Positions 35,158 through 47,288 are shown, counted from the first letter of the stretch. The stretch: 64,000 nt of DNA from Candidatus Pantoea varia (GCF_900115075.1 NZ_FOVG01000001.1:1736001-1800000); one strand, 5' to 3'. Numbers and translations: made by a program. Notes: generated by a model from the sequence alone, not told the origin.

Positions 35158-36969
35158 CTAGAGCAGCAATTGCTCAGCCCGACTCAGTGCCTGACTGCCC
35201 GAACGGGCGGTGTCATCATAATTGTAAATATCTGTGCGGAACTGTGGCTTGCCATCATCAGCCACCCACGCCGTCAGGTAATAGAGATTGACTGGGATGC
35301 GATGGCGAATCGGCACATAGCGAGTGTCACCCTCTTTCAGCGTACTGGAGATGCGTGAGTCGTTCCAGCCCGCATCCTGCAGTAACAAACCGGCCAGTTC
35401 AGAGGCTTTATTCACGCGCACACAGCCTGAGCTGAGCGCGCGGATATCACGCTGGAACAGGTTGTGGTTTGGCGTGTCATGCAGGTAGATCGCATCTGAG
35501 CTTGGCATATTAAATTTATAGCGGCCCAGCGCATTCGACACCCCTGGAGCCTGAATCAGGCGGTAAGGGAATGATGAGGCGGTAACCATGCGCCAGTCGA
35601 TCATGCTGGGATCAATCACTTCAGCGTCAGCACTCCAGCCCGACAGCAGTGTATAACCATGTTTGTAGAGATAAGTCGGATCCTGCTTCACTTTGGGAAT
35701 GATATCTTTGCGCACCAGCGTCGTTGGCACATTCCACGGCGGGTTCAGCACCACATTGTTCAGCGCGCTGCGCATCAACGGCGTTTTACGGTCGGGACGA
35801 CCAACGATGACCCTGGATGAGAGGATCTTGTTGCCGTTGTTGTAGTAAATCAGCGAGTAGTTGGCGATGTTCACCATAATGCCGTTGTGCATATCGTCCG
35901 GCAGCAGGCGCAGGCGCTGAATGTTCAGCGCCAGCAGCGAAGCGCGCATCTGTGGCGAGACGTTAAGCCACTGGCGTGTTCTGGCACCGATAGCCCCATC
36001 GCCATCCAGTCCCTGCCACTGCTGGAAACGCTTCACGCCTGCCACCAGCGTCTCGTCATAGACATTGGCGGTATTCCCTTCCAGCGTCTGACTCTGAACG
36101 TTACCTGGTGATTGCAGCGGAGGCGCGGGCAGATCGCCTGCTGGCGCGGCAGAAGGACTGACCACGACCGGCTGATCGCTGTGAGTCACCGGCGAGGGCG
36201 CCACCGGCACCGCATCGTCATCCGGTGCAGGCGCATTTATCTGCGCCGTGAGCATGCCGCTGCGCTGCAGAATTTCACGTAGCGCCGGAACATCGTCACT
36301 GACCTGCCCCGGACGCACTGTTTCACTGCTTTTCAGCTGCGGCCAGGGCTGCTTATCGCTCAGCAGGGTTTTCAGCGCGGCGTGCATTGGCTGATACTGC
36401 GGGTGCTGCGGCTGCAGTGACGCAATAAAGGTCTCATCCGATCCCGCATTCACCGCGTTCTGCCACTGATTCACTACCGCCACCGACGGCTGTGTCAGCC
36501 GGTAGGGAACATTGCTGTAGAGCCAGGTTTCCCCCTGAGTCGGCACATTCGAAACAAATTGCAGATAGCCCAGCATTGCATCGGACAGCGCCACATCCCT
36601 GGCAAAGCCGGTAATGGCCGGATTGGTCAGACGCTCAATCCAGCGCGTGAACTGTGGCTGGACGCCAGAAAGCGCCACCTCAGCCAGCTGCTGCTGAAAC
36701 TTCTGTACCGCCTGAGCATCCTGCCAGAGCGGTTGCATATGACGGGATGCGTAGAGCGTCGCCAGCGGCCCCAGATAGAAAGGCTGATCGGCGCTGGAAA
36801 AAGCCTGCCGGATGCGTTGCTGACTTTCAGATACGGAGACGGCCGCCTGCGTTGTTCCAGGCAAAGCGGCGATGACAGCGGCCTGCGGTAGCGTAAATGG
36901 AACAACGGTTAGCGCCAGCGCTAACAATGATACAACGCGATGATGATTTATTTTTCTTACCAGCAACAT
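35158..36969 (-). CDS. ldtD: LD-transpeptidase LdtD (YcbB)
   Basis: LdtD forms meso-DAP to meso-DAP (3-3) crosslinks in the periplasmic murein, conferring beta-lactam bypass and envelope-stress tolerance. The 603-residue protein has an N-terminal membrane/signal segment (about residues 12-40), a scaffold domain, a peptidoglycan-binding domain ([22 protein letters not shown]) and a YkuD catalytic domain with HDTPNHNLF and [11 protein letters not shown] (catalytic Cys). A Pro/Ala/Val/Asp-rich linker of about 60 residues interrupts the region before the binding domain. Start 36969 has GGGGG upstream and avoids a 27-residue extension of no family likeness. E. coli LdtD is 615 residues. Confidence 0.95.
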   Translation of the reverse strand: MLLVRKINHHRVVSLLALALTVVPFTLPQAAVIAALPGTTQAAVSVSESQQRIRQAFSSADQPFYLGPLATLYASRHMQPLWQDAQAVQKFQQQLAEVALSGVQPQFTRWIERLTNPAITGFARDVALSDAMLGYLQFVSNVPTQGETWLYSNVPYRLTQPSVAVVNQWQNAVNAGSDETFIASLQPQHPQYQPMHAALKTLLSDKQPWPQLKSSETVRPGQVSDDVPALREILQRSGMLTAQINAPAPDDDAVPVAPSPVTHSDQPVVVSPSAAPAGDLPAPPLQSPGNVQSQTLEGNTANVYDETLVAGVKRFQQWQGLDGDGAIGARTRQWLNVSPQMRASLLALNIQRLRLLPDDMHNGIMVNIANYSLIYYNNGNKILSSRVIVGRPDRKTPLMRSALNNVVLNPPWNVPTTLVRKDIIPKVKQDPTYLYKHGYTLLSGWSADAEVIDPSMIDWRMVTASSFPYRLIQAPGVSNALGRYKFNMPSSDAIYLHDTPNHNLFQRDIRALSSGCVRVNKASELAGLLLQDAGWNDSRISSTLKEGDTRYVPIRHRIPVNLYYLTAWVADDGKPQFRTDIYNYDDTARSGSQALSRAEQLLL

Positions 36970-37048
36970 CCCTGCCCCCTTATTTTTCAACTTCGCAGCG
37001 TTCCCTGTATCCGCTGCGACCGCGCCGTGACTCATAGTGTGAGTATAC

Positions 37049-37087
37049 AAACAAAAACGGCATTTGCCTCATGCGACAAATGCCGTT
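37049..37087 (-). terminator. mukB Rho-independent terminator
   Basis: Perfect 11-base stem AACGGCATTTG/CAAATGCCGTT (37056-37066, 37077-37087) with a ten-base loop; on the minus strand TTTTTGTTTG follows. It ends the cmoM-mukFEB operon just after mukB. Confidence 0.92.
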
Positions 37088-37116
37088 ACCAGATTAACGA
37101 ATGGTTCAGTTTTTGA

Positions 37117-40100
37117 CTACGTTTCCGCCTGCGATTTTTCAGCGGTCAAATCGGGTAGCGCATCCGCTTCGCTTCCCGCTCTCACTGGCGAAGGATCGGC
37201 AGCAAAACCACGCAGGCCAACCACATGAACATGCTCGGTGTTATTGAACACCTTACGCACCAGTTTATAGGTCGTGCCTTTCTCCGGACTGATGTTCTCC
37301 GGCGCGGCTATCACCAGCTGCATCTCCAGTCGCTCACACAGTTCAAACAGCGTGGCGATAGAGCGGGCATCCAGACGGGCCGCTTCATCAAGGAACAGCA
37401 GTCGGCATGGCGAAATATCTTTGCCGCGCAGACGACGGGATTCCTCTTCCCAGCTCTGCACCACCATCACCAGAATGGACATACCGGTACCGATCGCTTC
37501 ACCGGTTGAAAGCGCACCGCTCTCTGCGCGCAGCCAGCCATCGGAACCCCGGTTAACTTCCACTTCCATTTCAAGATAGTTGCGGTAGTCCAGCAGCTCC
37601 TCACCAATGGTCTGCGGCGTGCGCTGCCCCATGTCGATATGCGGATTAAGACGCTGATAGAGTTTCGCCAGCGCCTCCGAGAAGGTCAGGCGATTGCTGT
37701 TAAACAGATCCTGATGCTGCTCGTGCTCTTCCGACAGCGTATCCAGCAGCATGGCATGGGTTTCACGCACGTTCACGTTGAGCCGCACGCTGCGCACCTG
37801 ACCAAAGCTGACGGTCTGCAGACCCTGGTTGAGCTGGCGGATGCGGTTCTGTTCGCGCTGGATAGTTTTACGGATGATATTCGCTGCGCTGCGCGAACTG
37901 ATCGCCAGCATCTGCTCACGCGCCGTCAGCTCTTCGGTCAGACGGTTCAGTTCGATTTCCATCTGCTCAATCGCTTCGACCGGATCGTCGGTACGAATAA
38001 TATCCTGACGAATACGTTCGCGCAGATGCTGATAGACCGCAATAAAGAACTGAATTTTACGTTCCGGACGTTTTGGATCTTCCGACAACCGCAGCACGTC
38101 GCGCAGATGTTCGTTGTCCGCCACCGCCAGACGCAGCGCACCCAGCGCTTTATCCGACATAGAACGTAGTTCGTCGCCACTCAGATAGGCCAGTTCACGA
38201 CGATGCAGACGACGCTCAACGCCATTCTCTTTCACCAGGCGCAGGACGGTACACCAGCCCGCTTTGGCGCTGACCACCTGCTCACGCACCTGATGATAGT
38301 TACGCTCCAGCTGACGCAGTCGCTTCTGCAGGTTATCCATCTCCGCTTCGCAGAAGGTGAGCTGTTTCTCCAGCTGATTGCGGCGGGTGCGGTTGTGGCT
38401 CAGTGCAGTGTAAAGCTCGTCACGGCGAACACGTGCGCGCGCTTCTGCGCTGCTATCAGCCTGGACACCAATGTCCTGCATCTCCTGCTGCAGCTCTTTC
38501 AGCATGTCGCGCTTGGCGTCATAGGCACTTTTCAGCGAAGCCAGCACCTGTGAGTATTGCGTCAGCTGCGCCTGATGTTCACGCAGGCGATCACGGCTGC
38601 GGCTGCGTTCACCTTCAGCCTGCTCAAGACGCTGACGCAGCTTATCGCTGAGGTCGTTGTTACCGTTGAGCATGCTGGCCGAGTCGTCATAACTGAAGTG
38701 GGCGCGACGCTGCACCACTTCTGTCAGGGCAAAGGCCTGCTGACGCGCATTACGCTGCTGCTGCTGCGCCTGCTGATAATCCGCCTGTAGCTGCTCGTGC
38801 TGTTCCGGATCGCTCTGCAATACCGCGATGATCGGTTCCAGTTTCGCCAGCTTAGCGCCATGCTGATGCAGGAAGCGCGCCGCTTCCTGTGCCGCATCGA
38901 CCTGCTCACGGATCTCTTCGCAGCGATCGCCGAGCGTATCGTCCAACAGCAGGTTGACGCGTGGCAGCAGTCGGTTTAGCTGTGACACGCCCTCTTTCGC
39001 CAGCTCATACTGCTGACGCTGCTGCTGGTTATTGCTTTCATGCTGATTAAGCGCCCGTTCCAGTTCACCCCGGCGCGCGCCGAGCTGACGGATCTGGGCT
39101 TCCGGGTCGGCGTCAAAGGCCACGGCCAGATGACTGCCGATAAAGCGGCTGAATGATTGATGCAGACGCTGAGTTTTCTGCACGTCGAACGACAGCGTGG
39201 CATAGCGTTCGGCCAGCTTGTCGCGCTCAAGGTGCAGTTGCTCCAGCTGATTCTCACGGGCCGCGCGACCAAACAGCGGGATTTTCGGGAAGCGGGAGTA
39301 GCGCCACTGACGCTCAGCGACCTTCACTACCACCGCATTCTGCAGCTCATCCACGCCGAAGACGCTGTCATCGAAAGACTGCGGATCACCCTCAATCAGG
39401 TAGAGATCTTCCGGACAATCTTCCAGTCCATCCAGCAACTCCCGAACGCGTGAGAGATCCGGCACCACGATGGCATGACGTGACGGACCATAGAGCGCCG
39501 AGAAGTACGGCGCATCATCCAGCGTCACATCATCATAAATTTCAGAGAGTAATACGCCGCCAAAACGTTCCGCCAGTTGGGTCAGGCGCGCATCTTCCGC
39601 ACCGCCTGGCTGGCTGAGACGTTCAATCTGCCGCTCGATATCACGTTTTTGAGCGGCCACTTCGTCGCGCTCGACGGTAGTTTCACGCTCACGCTCCAGC
39701 AGCTGCTGCATATATTCGGTGACGTCCTGGCTGCTGTTCAGCGCCTGGCCGGTCTGTTCGCTGAGCTGCGTCAGGATCTCCTGCGCCGCCAGCCAGTGTG
39801 GCGCACGAGCGGTCAGGCTGGTGATGCGTTCGCGCAGCTGTTCCAGCTCCTGACGCATCATCATGCGCTGCTCACCGGCGTCCGAGACGCTGCTGTTCAG
39901 CTGTTCAATCTGTGCTTCAAGCTCCTGCTGCAGGCCAGCCAGCGCATCCGCTTCGTAATGCTGTCCCTGACGCTTGCAGAACTCGGCCAGCAGACGCTCC
40001 GCCTCATGCTGCTCGCGCAGACGCTGTTCCAGCTCATTCAGACGCAGACGCAGCGACGAGAGCTGGTCGGCGTGATGACGCTGATTGCTGGCATCACGCA

Positions 40101-41604
40101 GCAATTCGCGGCCGGTTTGCCAGGCATCCTGACGGGTCACGTCACCGGCAATGCTGGTTACCAGCGCCAGCGCCTGTTCGAACTGGCTGTGTGCCGCTTC
40201 CGCTACGCTCAGCTTCTGCTCCAGACGTAGCAGGCGTTCTGTCGCCTCTTCCTCTTTCGCCTGGAAACTTTCCTGCCATTCGGCGGCATTGTCGATGCTC
40301 AGATCGGGCAGCTGGCAAAGCGTGCTGGCGCGTTCCAGCGCCTGCAATGCCTGCTGATACTGGATCGCGCGGGTTTGCTGCACGTCGAGTGCCTGCTGGA
40401 AATCGGCCAGCTGACTTTTCAGCTCATCCACTTCCAGCTCAGCCGCTTCGGCACGCGCTTCATTCTCTTCCTGAATTTCACGCGCTTCGGCGACCACTTC
40501 GGTCTGCTCTTCCAGACGCAGCGTCAGATCTTCGATATCGGCGTCGTAGCGCTCAATCTTCTCCTGCTGACGCATCGCCGTCTGCACCAGGTTCAGGTGA
40601 TCGCTGGCAGCCTGATAATCGACTTCGAGATCGTTCTCTGCGCCACTGTGTTCAGCCAGTTCGCGCGCCATCTCCACATGACGATACTGCTCGGTAGCGA
40701 GCTGCTTACGGCTGCTGAACAGCTCACTGCGCAGCTGTAAGGCACTGTCGAGATGTCCCCGACGCTCGTTGGCGTGGCGCATATAGTCAGCCGAAACGTA
40801 GCTGGTCGCCTCGGAGATCAGATGCTTAAAGAGGTCGCGGTCAGACTGGGTAACGCGGATCGCCTCCAGCGTCATGCGGTTCTCGCGCAGCGCGGCTTCC
40901 ATGTCCTGGAATGCTTTGCGCACGCCACTGTTTTCAGGCAGCAGGTAATCACGCAGCGATCGGGTGATAGCGCTTGAGATACCGCCATACAACGAGGCTT
41001 CAATCAGACGGTAAAACTTGCTGCGATCGCTGGCAGAGCGCAGACGACGCGGCACCACGCCCAGATCAAACATCATGGCGTGATAATCGGTCACCGAGTT
41101 ATAGGCGCGGAACTGCACGCCTTCCTGGGCCTCAACCCGCTCTTTAACCTCATTCAGCGGCAGGACGCGTGCCTGACGGCTGTTAAGCACTTCCGTCAGC
41201 ATATCGGTCGGGTTAGAGTCGGTGGGCAGACCATGGATACTGAAAGGCTTGATATCGACCTTTTTATCGCGTCCGGCGACCTGTTGCAGACGCACACCGA
41301 CTACCACACGCTGATGACGTGAGTTCACCACATCCAGCATGGAGTAGCAGACGCCTGCCCGCAGCTTACCGTGCAGACCTTTGTCACGTGATCCCGACGT
41401 CGCACCCGCTTCGGTGGTGTTGCGGAAGTGCAGCAGCGTTAAATCGGGGATCAGCGCGGTGACAAATGCCGCCATGGTGGTGGACTTACCCGCACCGTTA
41501 CCGCCTGACAGCGTGGTCACTAATTCATCGAGATCAAAGGTACGGGCAAAAAAGCCGTTCCAGTTGATCAACGTCAGCGAACGAAACTTTCCGCGCTCAA
41601 TCAT
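37117..41604 (-). CDS. mukB: Chromosome condensin subunit MukB
   Basis: MukB is the SMC-like ATPase of the MukBEF condensin that extrudes and organises chromosomal DNA and interacts with topoisomerase IV. The 1495 residues (1486 in E. coli) have Walker [10 protein letters not shown] (34-42) in the N-terminal head, two long coiled-coil arms (about 240-650 and 780-1110) flanking a compact hinge, and a C-terminal head with the signature [14 protein letters not shown] and Walker [12 protein letters not shown]. The start overlaps the mukE stop by 4 bases. MatP, encoded at 3.7-4.2 kb, is known to exclude MukBEF from Ter. Confidence 0.98.
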   Translation of the reverse strand: MIERGKFRSLTLINWNGFFARTFDLDELVTTLSGGNGAGKSTTMAAFVTALIPDLTLLHFRNTTEAGATSGSRDKGLHGKLRAGVCYSMLDVVNSRHQRVVVGVRLQQVAGRDKKVDIKPFSIHGLPTDSNPTDMLTEVLNSRQARVLPLNEVKERVEAQEGVQFRAYNSVTDYHAMMFDLGVVPRRLRSASDRSKFYRLIEASLYGGISSAITRSLRDYLLPENSGVRKAFQDMEAALRENRMTLEAIRVTQSDRDLFKHLISEATSYVSADYMRHANERRGHLDSALQLRSELFSSRKQLATEQYRHVEMARELAEHSGAENDLEVDYQAASDHLNLVQTAMRQQEKIERYDADIEDLTLRLEEQTEVVAEAREIQEENEARAEAAELEVDELKSQLADFQQALDVQQTRAIQYQQALQALERASTLCQLPDLSIDNAAEWQESFQAKEEEATERLLRLEQKLSVAEAAHSQFEQALALVTSIAGDVTRQDAWQTGRELLRDASNQRHHADQLSSLRLRLNELEQRLREQHEAERLLAEFCKRQGQHYEADALAGLQQELEAQIEQLNSSVSDAGEQRMMMRQELEQLRERITSLTARAPHWLAAQEILTQLSEQTGQALNSSQDVTEYMQQLLERERETTVERDEVAAQKRDIERQIERLSQPGGAEDARLTQLAERFGGVLLSEIYDDVTLDDAPYFSALYGPSRHAIVVPDLSRVRELLDGLEDCPEDLYLIEGDPQSFDDSVFGVDELQNAVVVKVAERQWRYSRFPKIPLFGRAARENQLEQLHLERDKLAERYATLSFDVQKTQRLHQSFSRFIGSHLAVAFDADPEAQIRQLGARRGELERALNQHESNNQQQRQQYELAKEGVSQLNRLLPRVNLLLDDTLGDRCEEIREQVDAAQEAARFLHQHGAKLAKLEPIIAVLQSDPEQHEQLQADYQQAQQQQRNARQQAFALTEVVQRRAHFSYDDSASMLNGNNDLSDKLRQRLEQAEGERSRSRDRLREHQAQLTQYSQVLASLKSAYDAKRDMLKELQQEMQDIGVQADSSAEARARVRRDELYTALSHNRTRRNQLEKQLTFCEAEMDNLQKRLRQLERNYHQVREQVVSAKAGWCTVLRLVKENGVERRLHRRELAYLSGDELRSMSDKALGALRLAVADNEHLRDVLRLSEDPKRPERKIQFFIAVYQHLRERIRQDIIRTDDPVEAIEQMEIELNRLTEELTAREQMLAISSRSAANIIRKTIQREQNRIRQLNQGLQTVSFGQVRSVRLNVNVRETHAMLLDTLSEEHEQHQDLFNSNRLTFSEALAKLYQRLNPHIDMGQRTPQTIGEELLDYRNYLEMEVEVNRGSDGWLRAESGALSTGEAIGTGMSILVMVVQSWEEESRRLRGKDISPCRLLFLDEAARLDARSIATLFELCERLEMQLVIAAPENISPEKGTTYKLVRKVFNNTEHVHVVGLRGFAADPSPVRAGSEADALPDLTAEKSQAET

Positions 41605-42326
41605 GCCTGTTCTTCCTCTGCGTTCTCACTCGCGTCGCCTTCCTGCCCTTCACCTTCATCGGTGTCGACCGGTGCTGTTGCGTTTTCCAGTAGCATGGCT
41701 TCACCATCACGAATCAGGCGAAGCTGCGCTTCACGGGCATCATCACCGCTGCGCACGTCGGCACCAAAGCGGAACACCGACTCCGTGATGCGGAATTTGC
41801 TGCTGTCGTTGCCGAAAAACCACACCATGCCAAGACGGCGCAGGCGACTCAGGGAGGCGCGCACTTTCTCCTGCAGTTTGGTGCGATCCAGATCCGAACC
41901 GGTTGAACGCTGGTTAACCAGCTTCAGCAGACGGTTCTCATCGGCCAGCGAGAGCAGCTCGTCATACAGCTCCTGCTGGGTGAAGATCCCTTCATTAGCC
42001 AGACGTTCCGGGCTGAGATAGAGATAACAGAGGATCTTTCCGACCATCATGTCCAGCTCAGAGAGCACGGAACGTGGGATCAGCGTGGTTGAACGCGGAC
42101 GCAGATAGAAAAAGCCTTCCGGCGCACGAATTAACTCAACGTTATAGCGGCTGTAGAACTCTTCGAGAAATGACTGGTAGTCCATCAGAAAAGCGTGATT
42201 ATCCAGCTCTTCGATACCGATATGGCGTCCGGCGCGTAAATGGCTGTCCAGCGCGGGAAAAATCGGGTTGGCCAGTGCCTGTGCCAGCTTAACCGGCATC
42301 ACTTGTTCAATATTTGTCGATGACAT
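41601..42326 (-). CDS. mukE: Condensin accessory subunit MukE
   Basis: MukE is a dimeric winged-helix protein (KITE) that binds the MukF kleisin and regulates MukB ATPase. The 241-residue sequence has [21 protein letters not shown], the [19 protein letters not shown] block and [25 protein letters not shown], near-identical to E. coli (234). The acidic C-terminal tail (Glu/Asp/Gly) is longer than in E. coli. Start 42326 was preferred over 42353 because of sequence match and the GGTGCAGG upstream; it overlaps the end of mukF by 20 bases. Confidence 0.96.
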   Translation of the reverse strand: MSSTNIEQVMPVKLAQALANPIFPALDSHLRAGRHIGIEELDNHAFLMDYQSFLEEFYSRYNVELIRAPEGFFYLRPRSTTLIPRSVLSELDMMVGKILCYLYLSPERLANEGIFTQQELYDELLSLADENRLLKLVNQRSTGSDLDRTKLQEKVRASLSRLRRLGMVWFFGNDSSKFRITESVFRFGADVRSGDDAREAQLRLIRDGEAMLLENATAPVDTDEGEGQEGDASENAEEEQA

Positions 42327-43629
42327 GTGCCTGCACCTTGGCTCCGTAATCATTGATGGCTTGCCATTCCACAGGCAAACCGGCTAAATCAGCTTCCGCT
42401 ACGCCAAGACGCACCGCCTGATCCACCACAATGCGCGCCAGATCGAAATGGCGTGCGCGGGGATACTGGGCCAGGTAGTCGCGCATCACTGACGCGAGGT
42501 TGAGCGGTTTTTGTTGCGATTTGTACACCTGCAGCGCTTCTTCAATCATCGCTGCCAGCTGTTCGCGAATTTCGTTGATCTCTTCGTATTCCATCTCCGG
42601 CGGCAGTTCGCCCATCACTTCGTCATTCCGCAGCGTCAGCGCTTCATCACGCATGTCATACAGACGGTCGGCGTTGGCGTAGGTCAGCGCCCAGGGCGCG
42701 TCGAAGTAATTCTGTACCGAAACCCGCAGGCGCTGCGCAAAGACGCGGTTTTTATCCATGTCGATGGCGGTACGAATGAATTTATGGACGTGGCGGTCAT
42801 AGCCGATCCACAGGTCGATCGCCTGCTGGCCCCAGCTGGTTATACGGTCGAGTTTGCTTTGCAGATCAAACACCAGCTTATCGACGAAGCCCAGGTCCGG
42901 GCTGTCCAGCGTGGCATCCTGAATACGCAGCAGGTTTTCCTGAAGCTTGTCGCCCGCGGCTTCCAGCGTATCCTGCAGTTCACGCAGCGTCCCGGAGGTT
43001 TCGGAGAGCAGCATTTCACAGCTGGAGATGGCCGCGCGCCAGTCTTTGTTCAGCAGTTCGGCGATATCGTTTTTAACCGCCTGCTGCTGTTCATCCATCA
43101 GACGCTGGGTCATATCGATGCTGTCGAAGATCTCCGCCACCGAATATTTCAGCGGCGCGAAAACATTGCGATGCCAGTGGAACTCATCGCCGTTTTCCTG
43201 CGCGGCATCGGCTGCCCGCTTCAGCTCATTGGCCACAATCGACAACTGCATTGACAGGCGTAGCGTCGAAAACTCACGCTGACGGATGTAATAGTCGGTG
43301 ATGCCAATCGCCAGCGGCGTCAGCCGATAGATGGCGTTGCCTTCAGTGAGTTCGCTGGTAAAGCGATTAAGCAGGCGCTGTCTCACCATATCGTTGATGG
43401 CGTTGTTGGCGCGAACCAACACGGTTTCATGGGTTTGTTCGAAAGCTTTACTGACGTGACGGAATGCATCAATCAGATCGCCTTCGCTCATTTCGCCATC
43501 CATCCGCTCACCGTTAAGGGTGGCGATAGCCAGCAAAAAGGCCAGACGTTCCACTGGCAGCGCAAGGGAAAAGTCATTTTTGCGCGCCCAGGAGACCAGT
43601 TCAGGTACCGTCTGGGAAAATTCACTCAT
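42307..43629 (-). CDS. mukF: Condensin kleisin subunit MukF
   Basis: MukF bridges the MukB heads and binds MukE. The 440 residues (440 in E. coli) include an N-terminal winged-helix dimerisation domain ([22 protein letters not shown]), a helical middle region and a C-terminal winged-helix domain (about 360-440) that contacts the MukB cap. The ATG overlaps the cmoM stop (ATGA, 4 bases), so translation is coupled within the cmoM-mukF-mukE-mukB operon. Confidence 0.98.
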   Translation of the reverse strand: MSEFSQTVPELVSWARKNDFSLALPVERLAFLLAIATLNGERMDGEMSEGDLIDAFRHVSKAFEQTHETVLVRANNAINDMVRQRLLNRFTSELTEGNAIYRLTPLAIGITDYYIRQREFSTLRLSMQLSIVANELKRAADAAQENGDEFHWHRNVFAPLKYSVAEIFDSIDMTQRLMDEQQQAVKNDIAELLNKDWRAAISSCEMLLSETSGTLRELQDTLEAAGDKLQENLLRIQDATLDSPDLGFVDKLVFDLQSKLDRITSWGQQAIDLWIGYDRHVHKFIRTAIDMDKNRVFAQRLRVSVQNYFDAPWALTYANADRLYDMRDEALTLRNDEVMGELPPEMEYEEINEIREQLAAMIEEALQVYKSQQKPLNLASVMRDYLAQYPRARHFDLARIVVDQAVRLGVAEADLAGLPVEWQAINDYGAKVQAHVIDKY

Positions 43630-44411
43630 AATTCGTCCTTCTGCCCGGGTTTACGCGCGGTCACGTGGATGTAACGCCCTAAGCTCAAAAAGGGTTCCTG
43701 ACGGCAGTAACGCCGCTCCATCTCAATAATTTCGTCGTCGCTCTTCGGCTCGCCCCTGGGCGGCTTCATGTAATCACTGAATACCCGGATCCCGGCACGC
43801 TGCTCAATCACAAAGCCACACTCTTCCAGCCAGCGATAAACCTGCGCGGGATCGCGCGGATAGTCAGGCGACAGCGTTCGCTTTTTGCGTTTGGTCAGGT
43901 TGGTGCGCAGATAGCCGAAGTTACCCAGCGTTAAGGTGCGCAATGTCAGGCCGTGCAGATTGTAAAACATCAGCGACATGACGCCTCCCGGACGCAGCAG
44001 ATCGAACAGCGCTTTCAGCACGTTCTCCGGTTCAGCGACCCACTCAAGCACAGCGTGGAACAATACCAGATCCACCGGCTTATCCAAATGTTCGCCCACC
44101 TGCTGAGCGCTAATTTGTCTGAATTGCATGTTGTGGCTCACACCCTGCACTGCCGCATTCTCCTCGGCGCGGCGCAGCATCTCACCAGAGAGATCGCACA
44201 GCAGAACCTGATGGCCCTGTGCCGCAAGCCCGCTGGAGACCTGGCCAATACCGCCGCCCGCGTCCAGCACCGACAACGGGTGTGACGACAGACCGGGCAG
44301 TATCTTCTCCAGCTCATCCCAGAGGATGGCCTGGCGTATCTTCCCTTTGGTGGTGCCGTAAATATTTTGCGAAAATTTATCCGCGAGATCGTCAAAGTTA
44401 CGATCCTGCAT
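43626..44411 (-). CDS. cmoM: tRNA 5-carboxymethoxyuridine methyltransferase CmoM
   Basis: CmoM (formerly SmtA) methylates cmo5U34 to mcmo5U34 in certain tRNAs using S-adenosylmethionine. The 261-residue class I methyltransferase has the motif [22 protein letters not shown], motif [12 protein letters not shown] and [14 protein letters not shown]. Length is that of the E. coli protein. It is the first gene of the muk operon, as in other enterics, and is divergent from elyC across about 125 bases. Confidence 0.96.
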   Translation of the reverse strand: MQDRNFDDLADKFSQNIYGTTKGKIRQAILWDELEKILPGLSSHPLSVLDAGGGIGQVSSGLAAQGHQVLLCDLSGEMLRRAEENAAVQGVSHNMQFRQISAQQVGEHLDKPVDLVLFHAVLEWVAEPENVLKALFDLLRPGGVMSLMFYNLHGLTLRTLTLGNFGYLRTNLTKRKKRTLSPDYPRDPAQVYRWLEECGFVIEQRAGIRVFSDYMKPPRGEPKSDDEIIEMERRYCRQEPFLSLGRYIHVTARKPGQKDEL

Positions 44412-44536
44412 GGCATGCGCTCCGGTATGCTGCGGTGAGACTTGTGCTATTTTGTCACAGGCACCAGAAGAATGAACCTTTCATCCCCATCTTCCCTTCC
44501 GGGTGCTCTATTTTCGGACAACAGGACTCTTTTTTG

Positions 44537-45319
44537 ATGTTATTTACCCTGAAAAAAGTCATTGGCGGGCTGCTTTTACCCCTGCCGTTTCTGCTTTTGC
44601 TGATGGCGCTTGGCATTTTACTGGTTTGGTTTACTGGCTGGCAGAAAAGCGGCAAAACCGTGATCTCCATCAGCTGGCTGTTATTGCTGCTGCTGAGCCT
44701 GCAACCGCTGGCCGATCGTCTGCTTTTGCCGCTGGATAGCCGCTATCCGACCTGGAACGGCTCAGAGAAGGTGGACTACATTGTGGTGCTGGGTGGAGGC
44801 TACACCTTTAATCCGGCATGGGCACCCAGCTCGAACCTGCTGAATAACAGTCTGCCCCGCGTGGCAGAAGGCGTTCGTCAGTGGCAGAGAAATCCGCAGT
44901 CAACGCTGATTTTTACCGGTGCAGCGGGCGGCACCAATCCGAAGAGTAGTGCCTGGGTGGCGGCACAGGTAGCAGAGAGTCTGGGCGTGCCGCGTGAACA
45001 TATTCAGATTCTCGATCAGCCACGAGACACGGCGGATGAAGCGCAGGCGGTCAAAACCGTGGTGGGCGAGCATCCGTTGCTGCTGGTCACCTCAGCGAAT
45101 CATATGCCACGGGCAATTCGCTTTTTCCACGCGGTCGGGCTGGAGCCGATTGCGGCGCCTGCCAATCAGCTGGCGATTACCTCACCACTGAATGGCTGGG
45201 AACGGGCGATACCCTCATCGATCTGGCTGAGTCACAGCGAACGTGCCGTGTACGAAACGCTGGGCACGTTACTGCAGAGACTGAAAGGCGGGGAAGGCTC
45301 AGCCGAGCCAGGGAAGTAA
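44537..45319 (+). CDS. elyC: DUF218 envelope biogenesis protein ElyC
   Basis: ElyC affects peptidoglycan assembly at low temperature and the use of the undecaprenyl-phosphate carrier in E. coli. The 260-residue protein has two N-terminal membrane helices (about 10-30 and 38-58) and a periplasmic DUF218 domain with VDYIVVLGGG, IFTGAAGG, LVTSANHMPRA. The start at 44537 gives MLFTLKKVIGG, matching the family; the frame is open much further upstream but overlaps cmoM antisense. Its 3' end overlaps that of convergent ycbJ by 21 bases. Confidence 0.95.
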   Translation: MLFTLKKVIGGLLLPLPFLLLLMALGILLVWFTGWQKSGKTVISISWLLLLLLSLQPLADRLLLPLDSRYPTWNGSEKVDYIVVLGGGYTFNPAWAPSSNLLNNSLPRVAEGVRQWQRNPQSTLIFTGAAGGTNPKSSAWVAAQVAESLGVPREHIQILDQPRDTADEAQAVKTVVGEHPLLLVTSANHMPRAIRFFHAVGLEPIAAPANQLAITSPLNGWERAIPSSIWLSHSERAVYETLGTLLQRLKGGEGSAEPGK

Positions 45320-46192
45320 TTGTGCGCGTGCATGGTCAAAGCGCAGACGATTAAAGGTGCCGGTCTGAATCAGATTTTCGATGCAGTCCCACAGTTGATA
45401 AACCCAACGACGCCAGATAAAGCCTTCTGAAACCGGCGCCCGTTGCAGGTAATGGTGCAGCAGCGACGTTTCGGCGGGCGACGCATCCAGATGGATCAGA
45501 TCATATTCACGGGGTGCCCAGAGAATCGTGCCGGGCTGTGTCATCGCGATTAACTGGTCACTGCGGCTGTTTTTCAGCATGCTCTGTAGCCGCACATTGC
45601 CGTGAACCATCACGCAGGGATCATCGAAGCCGCGAAACAGATGCGCCAGTCGCGCACGGCAGCGGAACAGAATCTGGCGATCTTCGAGCGTAAAGGCTGG
45701 CGGACGCAGATAGCTCATGGTGGCCCACAACACCTCAACCCGCTGTACATACCAGGCGGGCCAGCGGTTCTGCTGCGTGCTGTCTACCGTTCCGACCAGG
45801 CCGTGGCTATCGAGCCGGTGCCAGGCCAGCAGTCCCTCGACCACCTGTTCGCAAAACTGTTGCCAGCGCTGAGCATCCCGCGCTGGGGCTTCCGCCGTCA
45901 CGCCATTCAGTCGCGCCATTAAGAGCATTTCATGCACCGGCGGCTGCTGGCTCAGCACCAGACCATAAACCGCTGGCACGGCGACCAGCCCGGCCTGCCC
46001 CAGCAACGCCAGCTTTCTGGCTTCCATTGCTGCCCGGCCCTGATGACGAAAATATTTCGCCACCACCGGCATGGGGAGGCCTTCCCGATCGTATAACGCA
46101 TAAAGACGGGTGGGTGGATGTTCACTAATCATTTCGAGGCGGCTGATGGTTTCACCCAGCGCCAGCGTGAGTTCCGATTTAAGCTGTTCCAT
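45299..46192 (-). CDS. ycbJ: YcbJ, aminoglycoside-phosphotransferase-like protein
   Basis: The 297-residue protein equals E. coli YcbJ in length and pattern. It resembles the APH/choline kinase fold: an N-lobe with a possible ATP-binding Lys in MPVVAKYFR, LLMARLNGVTAEAPARD as hinge, GLLAWHRLDSHG and the catalytic-loop position VMVHGNVRLQSML. The family-typical HGD is HGN here, so the catalytic Asp is absent, although a later DLIHLD could supply metal ligands. Function is unknown. The start ATG has a GGAGGATG-like ribosome site. Convergent with elyC. Confidence 0.88.
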   Translation of the reverse strand: MEQLKSELTLALGETISRLEMISEHPPTRLYALYDREGLPMPVVAKYFRHQGRAAMEARKLALLGQAGLVAVPAVYGLVLSQQPPVHEMLLMARLNGVTAEAPARDAQRWQQFCEQVVEGLLAWHRLDSHGLVGTVDSTQQNRWPAWYVQRVEVLWATMSYLRPPAFTLEDRQILFRCRARLAHLFRGFDDPCVMVHGNVRLQSMLKNSRSDQLIAMTQPGTILWAPREYDLIHLDASPAETSLLHHYLQRAPVSEGFIWRRWVYQLWDCIENLIQTGTFNRLRFDHARAQLLPWLG

Positions 46193-46277
46193 GCGGCATC
46201 CTCCTCAGATGAGTATCGTAATATCCTGAAGGAAGTGTTGGAGATAAGTTTAGCGGCGGATCAATAACGTGATGCTG

Positions 46278-46302
46278 AAACGGGGAGACTGGCTCCCCGT
46301 TT
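46278..46302 (-). terminator. Terminator after kdsB
   Basis: Ten-base perfect stem AAACGGGGAG/CTCCCCGTTT (46278-46287, 46293-46302), loop of five bases, directly after the kdsB stop. The minus-strand T-run is short (GTTTC). Confidence 0.75.
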
Positions 46303-46303
46303 G

Positions 46304-47053
46304 TCAGGCCTGCATGGCAAGACGAACGCGTTGCAGATCGTCTGGCGTATCCACGCCCACGCTGGGGATGGTTTTCGCCACGGCGACATGAATTTTTTCG
46401 CCGTACCACAAAACACGCAGCTGCTCGAGCAGCTCAATCTGTTCCAGAGGACAAGGCGCCCAGGCAACATAGCGGCGAATAAAACCGGCACGATAGGCGT
46501 AGATGCCAATGTGCCGCAGCAGCGTGTCACCGATCTGCTCGCGCGAGGCGGCATAACGCTCACGATCCCACGGAATGGTGGCCCGTGAGAAATAGAGCGC
46601 GTAGCCATTCACATCCATGACGACTTTCACCGCGTTCGGATTAAAGGCTTCTTCCGCATCCGTGATCGGCACTGCCAGCGTCGCCATTCCGGCCGCCGAG
46701 CCCGCCAGATTGGTCGCCACCTGACGCACAATCTCAGCCGGAATCATCGGCTCATCACCCTGCACGTTGACGATGATTTCGTCATCAGCAAACTGATATT
46801 TTTCGATCACTTCCGCCAGTCGCTCCGTGCCGGACTGGTGATCGGCGCGCGTCATGCAGACTTCGCCGCTTGCCGCTTCCACTGCCTTAGCCACGTCGGG
46901 ATGATCGGTGGCAACAATGACCCGGCTGGCACCCGACTCACGAGCGCGCTCCATCACATGCACGACCATGGGTTTACCATGAATATCGAGCAGTGGCTTG
47001 CCGGGTAAGCGGGTTGACGCATAGCGCGCAGGAATGATGGCAGTGAAACTCAT
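46304..47053 (-). CDS. kdsB: 3-deoxy-manno-octulosonate cytidylyltransferase KdsB
   Basis: KdsB activates KDO as CMP-KDO for the lipopolysaccharide inner core. The 249-residue protein has [24 protein letters not shown] (nucleotide loop), [10 protein letters not shown] and the [18 protein letters not shown] motif, all typical. It overlaps ycaR by 4 bases. The lpxK-ycaQ-ycaR-kdsB neighbourhood links it to lipid A synthesis. Confidence 0.98.
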   Translation of the reverse strand: MSFTAIIPARYASTRLPGKPLLDIHGKPMVVHVMERARESGASRVIVATDHPDVAKAVEAASGEVCMTRADHQSGTERLAEVIEKYQFADDEIIVNVQGDEPMIPAEIVRQVATNLAGSAAGMATLAVPITDAEEAFNPNAVKVVMDVNGYALYFSRATIPWDRERYAASREQIGDTLLRHIGIYAYRAGFIRRYVAWAPCPLEQIELLEQLRVLWYGEKIHVAVAKTIPSVGVDTPDDLQRVRLAMQA

Positions 47054-47232
47054 GGATGAATCTCGTCAACTGACAGCGTGCGGGCTTCCGTTTCCAGCAG
47101 CACCGGAATGCCGTCACGCACCGGGAAAGCCAGGCCATCAGGTTTGCAGATCAGCTCCTGCTGAGCATTGTTGAAGTAAAGTTTGCCATTGCACACCGGG
47201 CAGGCAACGATTTCGAGTAAACGATGATCCAT
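47050..47232 (-). CDS. ycaR: Trm112-like zinc protein YcaR
   Basis: This 60-residue protein of the Trm112/UPF0434 family has a CPVCNGKL zinc motif near residues 11-18, a second region [26 protein letters not shown], and only one additional Cys, as in E. coli YcaR. It is translationally coupled to kdsB (4-base overlap). The role is unknown; Trm112 proteins elsewhere stabilise methyltransferases. Confidence 0.95.
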   Translation of the reverse strand: MDHRLLEIVACPVCNGKLYFNNAQQELICKPDGLAFPVRDGIPVLLETEARTLSVDEIHP

Positions 47233-47288
47233 ATGTCCTCCATCAGGGACCGAATGCTTAAGGATTCAAGCATACCATAGCGCGGCGC

